A stretch of 64,000 bases of DNA from Pezicula radicicola. Its lineage: Eukaryota > Ascomycota > Leotiomycetes > Helotiales > Dermateaceae. The stretch spans positions 301,956 through 365,955 of the forward strand of contig PDUO01000011.1 of the NCBI GenBank assembly GCA_003008705.1, in the 5' to 3' direction. Below are positions 57,094 through 64,000 of this stretch, piece after piece; positions within the stretch are counted from its first letter, which is position 1; the number at the start of each line of letters is the position of its first letter. Made by a program: the position numbers and the translations under genes. Under the pieces are notes generated by a model. That model made no database searches and was not told the DNA's origin. It worked only from the letters and a program-made list of their open reading frames with translations.

Positions 57094-58350
57094 TTGATTG
57101 TTGCTTTGACACAACAGGTCTTCTTTGTTTGTTTTGTTTTGATATCGAGTTCGTTATTTTGGTATTTGTTTATGGGACTTGGGAGGGGAACGGGGTGGTT
57201 TTTTTTTTGTTTAGTGCGGGATTTGGGCCAATGAGAGATGAGTTACTCGCTTAGCTGACAACTTATTGAATGCTGTTGATATACTAATAAACCGAAATGA
57301 GCTGTTAATGACGCTACAGTGATATTTCATAATTATATTTAGCCTTAAATGGTCATATTCATCGATTCTATCTTATCGCGTTTGCTTCTCAGGGGAGTTT
57401 ATCTACACAATCCACACAACACAGATTGAATCGATGTCCCACCAGCACACGGGCAACCTTAAGAGCATTCAACTCCATATAATATACGCATGCTGGACAG
57501 TAAGAACCATTATTATAATAGTAGTGCCATAAGCATTGGTTTTGAACTACCAAAGACGCCTTCTAAGTTCTGACCAATGCAAATTACCCAACATTTAAAT
57601 ATAGGATGACAACAAACCATGCCTTGACGACACCAAGAGCGACCCTTTTTTCTCTATTCAAAATACGAATTATTCCCAGTCTCCCACATACAAGAAATCT
57701 CAGTCCCGAGGTCTAGGATCTAACTAACACAAAACTAGTCTTCAAAAGCCAATTGCTGTGTCCCTTTCCTTATTGAAGTACTGGACTGAGTTATCATAAC
57801 CACCAGCGAATATGGTCCCTAGGTTGAAGTCATCTTTTTGGAATGCTGAGTGTGCAGAATATTGCCTATATATGTGGCATGCCTTGTAGCTGCAGAAATC
57901 TGATATATATTTGTATTTGTTGTAAAAGGTTCTGTAGAATGGAATCATAATAGGACTATGTGTATAGGCATAAAGTACTTCACTTGACTTAAGGAACTCA
58001 CTTGACTTGGTTTACTAAGATAATTCTTAGGTAACGGCGATTTGCACCTACATAATTGTCTTGCTCACAAATATTTTAAAAGTGTGAAGACAAACAGGGT
58101 CTGCTGCGAAAAGGATCCTAATATAGCTCGCTTCATTGCATATAGCACACTACTTATATAAATTCAATTTTTATTCATTCATTGCTATCCACCTAGAGTG
58201 AACGACATGTTCATCAAGAAAAAGCATAGAGCGTAGTATTCTCCAAAGAACCAGCGCCACAGAAACAAATCACATCCTCTCCCGCTTGCTCCTCCAGGAT
58301 ATATTCCGCGCAAAGGGACCAAAGCACAATGCTACTCGTAAGATAGCCAT
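57094..58350. other. Intergenic, tRNA 5' flank and tubulin 3' side
   Basis: No gene. A copy of the dispersed motif (CACTTGACTTAAGGAACTCACTTGACTT) lies at about 57978-58010. Confidence 0.5.
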
Positions 58351-59990
58351 CTAATATTCAGCCTCAGCTTCCTCAGGATCAAAGCTGTCAGCAGCAACTT
58401 CCTCGTAATCCTTCTCCAGGGCAGCCAAATCTTCTCTAGCTTCGCTGAACTCACCCTCCTCCATACCCTCACCAACGTACCAGTGGACGAAGGCTCTCTT
58501 GCTGTACATGAGATCGAATTTGTGATCCAGGCGAGACCATGCTTCTGCGATAGCAGTTGTGTTGGAGAGCATGGAAACCGAACGATCGACCGAGGCGAGA
58601 GCACCATCATTGGGAGATGTAGATGGAACGGACATGGGCTTCTGGTAGTTAATACCAAGCTTGAATCCAGTAGGGCACCACTCCACGAGGTTGAAGGAGT
58701 TCTTGGCTTTGAGCGAGGCAACGGCTGCGTTGCAGTCACGAGGGACCACATCACCACGGTAAAGCAAGCAGACAGCCATATATTTGCCGTTTCGTGGATC
58801 ACAAACCACCATTTGGTTGTTTGGCTCGAAACATCTGTGGACGATTAGCAGAGGGCCAACCGAAGATGGAAAGGGACTTACTGAAGAGTCAAGTCCTGAG
58901 TCTTGAAGCTTTCGTGAGAGCTCTTGGCAGCAGAAATGACTGGGGCGTAACTGATCAAGGGATAATGGATTCTAGGGTATGGAACCAAGTTGGTCTGGAA
59001 CTCGTTCAAATCAACGTTCAAGGCACCGTCAAAACGAAGAGACGAAGTAATAGAGCTGACGACCTGGGCAATCAAGCGGTTGAGATGCTCGAAAGAAGGA
59101 CGGGGGATATCCAAGTTGCGGCGGCAGATATCGTAGACAGCCTCGTTATCAACTAAGAAGGTACAGTCCGAGTTCTCAATGGTGCTGTGGGTGCTCAAAA
59201 CAGCGTTGTAGGGCTCTACCACAGCAGTGGAAACCCGAGGTGCAGGGTAAACAGCGAATTCGAGCTTACACTTCTTGCCGTAATCGGTAGACAGGCGCTC
59301 CAAAAGTAAAGAACCGAATCCAGACCCAGTTCCTCCTCCGAATGAGTGGAAGATTAAGAAACCTTGGAGCGAGGAGCAGTTGTCCTAGCAGCACGATTAG
59401 TTGATGTCCGTCCTTTGACACCATACTCATAAACCTACCAAGACGCGGCGAATCTTATCAAGGGTACCATCCAAAATTTCCTTTCCAATTGTGTAGTGGC
59501 CACGAGCATAGTTGTTTGCAGCGTCCTCCTTACCGCTGATCAACAGTTCGGGGTGGAAGAGCTGTCGGTAGTCGCCAGTTCGGATTTCGTCGATGGGGGA
59601 GGGGTCGAGATCGACGAAGATAGAACGAGGAACATATTTACCGCTGCTGGTCTCGGTGAATACAGTGTCGAGCTCGCCAGATTCGTGGATGGCCTGTGCC
59701 TCGGGATCAGGGCGACCGTCTTGCTTCAGACCATGCTCAAGAAGATAGCTAGCGAACAGTCAGAAGCCGATTCTCTGTTGCGATTGGTGTGTGCCTTACA
59801 GTTCCCAAGCACTGTTACCAAGTTGCGTGCCAGCCTGGCCGATATGGAGATGGAGAATCTAGCATAAGCACCGTCAACATGAATTGTTGTGAACTCCTTT
59901 TCCACACCCGCGACGCGCTCCAAAGCGGTGAGGGGCGTGTTGAGGGCGGCGCAATTACAGCTTTTATTTACTTACCTCGCCTCGAGTCAT
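58351..59990 (-). CDS. Alpha-tubulin (fungal alpha-B type)
   Basis: Exons 59976-59990, 59800-59858, 59439-59748, 58882-59384 and 58351-58834 (introns 117, 51, 54 and 47 bp) give 456 residues. The first two exons are tiny: MTRGE, then [20 protein letters not shown] with the first nucleotide-binding loop. The tubulin signature GGGTGSG sits at 144-150. The C-terminal tail is acidic and ends EAEAEY with a terminal Tyr. Alpha-tubulin forms the GTP-bound non-exchangeable half of the microtubule dimer. Filamentous ascomycetes carry two alpha-tubulin genes, and the N-terminal wording here resembles the alpha-B class. Residue 2 is Thr, giving MTRGE instead of the common MRGE/MREC start that takes part in tubulin autoregulation. 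Strong codon bias fits high expression. Confidence 0.95.
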
Positions 59991-60510
59991 TTTGAAAGGA
60001 TAACAGCAAGATGCGCTGGAGCCAAGATGGGATCTATTGATGTAGCTGCGTCGAACCCAGGAATGAAGTTGACAGGTTTAGAGGGGGGGGATGTTCTTTA
60101 ACAGGACGTGGGGCTCGCTTGTTCAGTTCAGTAATGTCGGTCAGGGAAAGGCAAAGACAGGGGGAAAACTCCGGAGGGAAGAGGGCGCTCGCCTGCTACT
60201 GGCCGAATCCCGTCTCATCACATTCAGGGGCCAGCTAAGTTATTGGATACATCAGTATCAAAACAAAAACAAGAGACGAAACACTTTAAGACTTTTTCTA
60301 ATGTTGATCAAATTCGTCTAGGACGCGTTGCTGCTATGATACATTTTTTAAGTACAGCAAGAGGAACAGCTAATTGCTGCAAATGAAGTGAGAAAGACGT
60401 TGAAGCTATCCGAAGCAACAATGTAACGCGTTAGTAAGCCTTCCTTCATAGGTACACTTTAAAATAGCCGTCACAGAAAGAAATCCTTTTGCACGACTCC
60501 ACGTCTAGAC
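59991..60510. other. Tubulin promoter and ARS2 3' side
   Basis: 520 bp. No gene; a G-run (GGGGGGG near 60083) lies about 90 bp upstream of the tubulin ATG. Confidence 0.5.
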
Positions 60511-63424
60511 TTAGTAGTTGAGCTCTCCCGATCCACCACCAGCAACGGCATCAAGATCTTCATATGATTTGATGCTTCTGCCCTGGACGGCCTCACGAGG
60601 ACCAACAGCCGCACCGCCAGCCGCTCCATCACCCCATCTACCGCCTCCTCCGCCAAGTGCACCACCACGACGTCCTCCTGGCGGGCTCAATCTACCAGTC
60701 TCTCTACCCCAGCGCGGGTTACTTGGTTGGCGATCATACGGACCAGCTCGGGGGTTGGTCTGATACGATCCACCACGTCTTCGGATAGGTCCTGCACCCC
60801 GACCATCAACTGCGCCAGCCCATCCAGATGGTGCTTGGACAGCATGTCCCGCGAAAAATGGTGGGAAGCCACCAGGCGCTCCAAAGCCTGCCATCGGTGC
60901 CATTCCATTCATCATGTTCAGACTGAAGCCGCGAGGGGTTCCAGCTGGCTGGCCTCCGTTGGGTTGAGGAAAATGACCGTTGCTATTGGAATCTGACCGA
61001 GACGGGGCAATATGTGCTGGATCAGTGACATACGTATTAACAAGCTCAAACTAGATAGCGTTAGTATTTTTCACTTGGTGGGATCGGTAAGCCTACATCT
61101 TTCTTCAAACCTTCCAACCATTCAGGATGACGCTTTTCAACATGCTTCTTCCAAAAATGCTCCTCTTTGAATAGTTTCTGACATTCTGGAACTCGACATC
61201 TGAACTTATGCTCATCTTCCTGCTTGACATATTTGGGTAACTCCTCCTGGAGAGCCTCCTCAGTGGGCTTGCCTCCAAGTTTGCGGACATCAACGGAATC
61301 TGGCTCAAGAACTTGAAGAATCTTGTCCTCCATGGTCTTAACCCAATTGAAAGCACGCTGGAGTTGTTGTTCAGCCTTCGAAGCCGCATTACGATTGGAC
61401 TTCCGCTCTCCTTCAGGGGAGCCCACCATTTCCACATCATCATCTACACGCTTCTTGCCAGGGAAAGGTTCACCTGCAGCGCTGGCTCGCGCAGCAGCCT
61501 TGCCTGATGTTGTCAAAGTACTGCGTGGTCTTCGTAGATGGCCCCCAGGACACTTCCGAGTAAGCTCGTGAATAGAATCGCTTTCGAATACGCAAAAGAA
61601 GCAGAAGTTGAAGACACGACGAAGGTATTCAATCATGAGATCGAGCTGCTTCTTCTTCACAAGAAGATCCTCATCATCGACTTCATCGTCCACAGCCCCT
61701 TCCTCTTCTTCATCATCAGCTATTTCCATATCTTCTCCTTCCTCTTCATCCATGGCCTCATCAAGACCGAGCTCACGGGTTTGCTTTGGCTTCTTCGTGA
61801 CAGGAGATGTGATTGGTGGTTGAAGGCGACCTTGGTTCTTCAGATCGTCAACTCTCTCCTCTATCTTAAGAACAGCATTGAAGTCCGAACCAAAGTCCTC
61901 TTCAAATTTGCCGACCAAACGCGATGCCAATTCGAGATCCTTATCAATTCGCTCTGGAGCAGAGAACAAGTCCCACAGTGCCTTCTTTCGCGGCAAACTA
62001 GGTGGAACATGCACACCAACATGGCATGTGAAGTCTCCACGCACTTCATCTTTTACTGTCTTTCCATTAATTGCTTCCAAAGCCTTCTCAGCAGTAGAAA
62101 GAATTGGTGCAGCTATCTCCGGGGAATCCTCATCTTTTGGTTCTGGACGATCAAGAATAGCAGAGGTTTCAGCAGCCGGATGCAACATGACCCAGCCAAT
62201 GCGATGGTAGCGTTTGCTTGGATTGGGATCACTAAGACTGAGCCATTTGAAGCCACCTTCATCCTCACCGAGATGCTCTTTACAAAAAGCCTCCAGGTTC
62301 TGGCGACTGACGTGTGGAGCGATGGTTTTGATCAAGAGTGTGGGTTGGAAGGCGTTCTCATCTCTAATGTCACCTCCACGAGATGGGACTAGGTCACCAA
62401 CACCAAGAACCTCATTTGCTGCGGTTGTCTCGCCTTCTTCCTTGTCGATCACACCACCTGCACCATTGCTTTCGCTCTTAGGAATACCTTCCAATGAATA
62501 TTCATCAAATGTACCAGCTTCAAGATCCTGCTCCCATTGACTGTAGTTTCCTCGGCGAAATTCATTGAGCTGTTGATGCAATGGATCTCGTACATCGGCA
62601 ATGTATCGTTCCTTGAACCACTCCTCGGACTTGTGATCTGCAACAAAGCTACGGGCCATCTTCGCTTGTAGTTCTTCCTTGTATGCATCATAAGCTGCCT
62701 GTATCTGTGCTTTCTCCCTGTCTCGTTCCTCTTGGGATTCGTTACGTCCACGAATTGAAGGGCGTCTACCGGTTCTCTTAAACTCCTTCTCCGCCTTTAT
62801 CTTTTCATTTGTACGCCACCATTCTCCAAAGTACGAAAAACCAACTTGAAATTGAAGTTGTGATGGATCTTGCATAGGATTGATAGTAATAGCTGCATTA
62901 TCCTGACCAGGAATGTATCGATCAATATTGGACGGACCTGGTGATGGGCGTCTGCGACGGTCTTCCCGGTCTCCTCGTCCATAATCGTCCCGCGATCGAG
63001 TTGGTTCGTAACGGTCGACACCTGGTGAACGCGAACGCCCGTCTCTAGAATCTCGAGTACGACGCGGTCTGTCACCACCTATTCAAGTAAAATGTAAGCA
63101 AGTGGACAGAATGTAGAAATGACAGACAATAGAACAAAATTCTGAAACAATGCCTTGCAACATTGAAGGGCAGCCGAAGGAGACAATTTGCATTGCTCAA
63201 TGTGTTGCTGCAAGCAGCCTCGAGGGAATCGAAAGACGCTGAGTCGCGTCTATCATCGCGCGCATCATGTAAAATTTGAACATACTGGGAGAGCGACCAC
63301 GGTAGCGATCTGATACCTCAGTAGACCTAAATCCTTCATCGCGTCCACCCCAGTTTGATCTCTCGACAGGCGATCGTACAGCAACCGGCTCTCGGTATGC
63401 TGCTGAAGAATATGAGTCGCTCAT
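60511..63424 (-). CDS. ARS2/SERRATE homologue, nuclear RNA effector
   Basis: Exons 63286-63424, 61097-63078 and 60511-61050 (introns 207 and 46 bp) give about 886 residues. The order of parts is that of Ars2: an Arg/Ser/Asp-rich N-terminus, the helical core beginning QFQVGFSYFGEWWR, an RRM-like region (LLIKTIAPHVSRQNLEAF) and a long acidic linker. A Cys/His segment FNFCFFC..TRKCPGGHLR precedes the zinc finger CRVPECQKLFKEEHFWKKHVEKRH and the Gly/Arg-rich tail with IKSYEDLDAVAGG (zinc finger quoted as CRVPEC and KKHVEKRH). In animals and plants the family links the nuclear cap-binding complex to RNA processing and decay; a similar role in fungi is inferred. The final intron joins GLKKD to FELVNTYV; without it the tail is lost. 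Start at the only ATG in the open 5' frame. Confidence 0.9.
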
Positions 63425-64000
63425 CTTGGAGGTTCGCTTTCGAAAGTGAGGAAGGGCCGAGGCAGGAGGAATTACATCCGACAGAGGACGCAATGAAGCT
63501 AGGTTTTTAAGAAACTCTACGACGGTCGGTGCTGGCGTTTGCGATTGCTTGTCAAGTGACGCCCGGTGATTGTTGACTGGTAATGAGGGTAATGGAGCTA
63601 CAACTGCTGTTTGATGCCATGATTGCCTGTCAGAGTAGTGTTCTAAATGGAGGGAAGAAGAGCAGAATGCGTGCGAATTGGAGAGGGCAGGTAGTAGAAA
63701 AGAGAGGTAGAAAGCGGAGTCGAAGCGCCTATCAATGGCTATACGAAGTATACAATGGGTTTGAAGAAGATCTTGCAACAAGGAAGGGGGAATATGATAA
63801 TAATGTTTTGTGACGAGATGAGGTGAAAAGGATTGACGAACAAGTTTGAGTGTGAGGAGGCTGCGTTGAATGCAGCAAACGCTCCTCTTCGTGATGGGGA
63901 AGATGTTGCTTGTCGTCAAGAGCGTCGTCGCGATGGGACTCCATGTTGAGGCCCGTGCTGGGGATAGATTGCTATAGCGACGATGGTATTTTTGATAGAG
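63425..64000. other. ARS2 upstream region
   Basis: The frame of ARS2 exon 1 stays open for about 165 codons upstream (to 63919), but without an ATG, so I treat it as 5' UTR and promoter. No other gene supported up to the window edge. Confidence 0.5.

Noticed and set aside
61538..62392. 284-codon plus-strand ORF
   Set aside because: Antisense to the conserved ARS2 coding exon, no recognisable domain; open by chance.
63197..63919. N-terminal extension of ARS2 by 165 codons
   Set aside because: The extension has no ATG; the first ATG is MSDSY at 63424.
1..64000. CRISPR arrays, bacterial operons or phage-like systems
   Set aside because: The DNA is clearly fungal nuclear with spliceosomal introns; no regular spaced repeats of CRISPR type were seen.
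1..64000. Secondary-metabolite cluster around the bZIP, GRE2-like and SDR genes
   Set aside because: No backbone synthase, P450 or transporter set nearby; the genes are spread over 50 kb among housekeeping genes.

Overview
The window is nuclear DNA of a filamentous ascomycete (Pezizomycotina). The evidence is short GT..AG introns of roughly 44-230 bp with CTAAC-type branch points, fungal gene families (SEY1, VNX1, DUF3425 bZIP, fungal CENP-C), a stray 5S rRNA piece far from any rDNA, and a mariner relic whose stops look like RIP-type C-to-T changes. A leotiomycete is my best guess from protein feel; I could not test it.

Left part (1-24 kb): the 3' part of nucleoporin NIC96; a bZIP/DUF3425 regulator; a GRE2-like NADPH reductase; a VNX1-type vacuolar cation/H+ antiporter divergent from the proteasome ATPase RPT6; an FGGY carbohydrate kinase; then two head-to-head, strongly diverged paralogues of an unrecognised Cys-rich family (19.3-23.8 kb).

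Middle (24-45.8 kb): a decay zone with a seven-TM membrane protein relic carrying stops and a frameshift, a frameshifted Ser/Thr-rich single-TM sensor-like gene, and a complete but dead Tc1/mariner copy with intact TIRs and TA duplication. These are followed by working genes: a DUF5672 protein, CENP-C/Mif2, RNase H2 catalytic subunit, SEY1 (ER fusion GTPase) and an amino-acid permease. An SDR pseudogene and a low-complexity orphan ORF close this part.

Right part (46-64 kb): succinyl-CoA ligase beta divergent from a DUF3245 protein, an SDR, an ELMO/CED-12 protein, about 3.4 kb of AT-rich DNA holding a 5S fragment and a tRNA-Tyr gene, alpha-tubulin, and an ARS2/SERRATE protein.

Most intact genes are unrelated single-copy housekeeping genes; I see no biosynthetic cluster, CRISPR or viral system. 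The most unusual item is the tRNA-Tyr gene at 56946-57093. It has every tRNA identity feature plus a normal 13-nt anticodon intron, but its T-stem is split by 60 bp that begins GTACGT, contains CACTAAC and ends AG, i.e. it looks like an mRNA-type intron inside a Pol III gene. A second recurring pattern is an intragenic composition switch (C/A-rich 5' half, G/T-rich 3' half of the coding strand) in several weakly biased genes.
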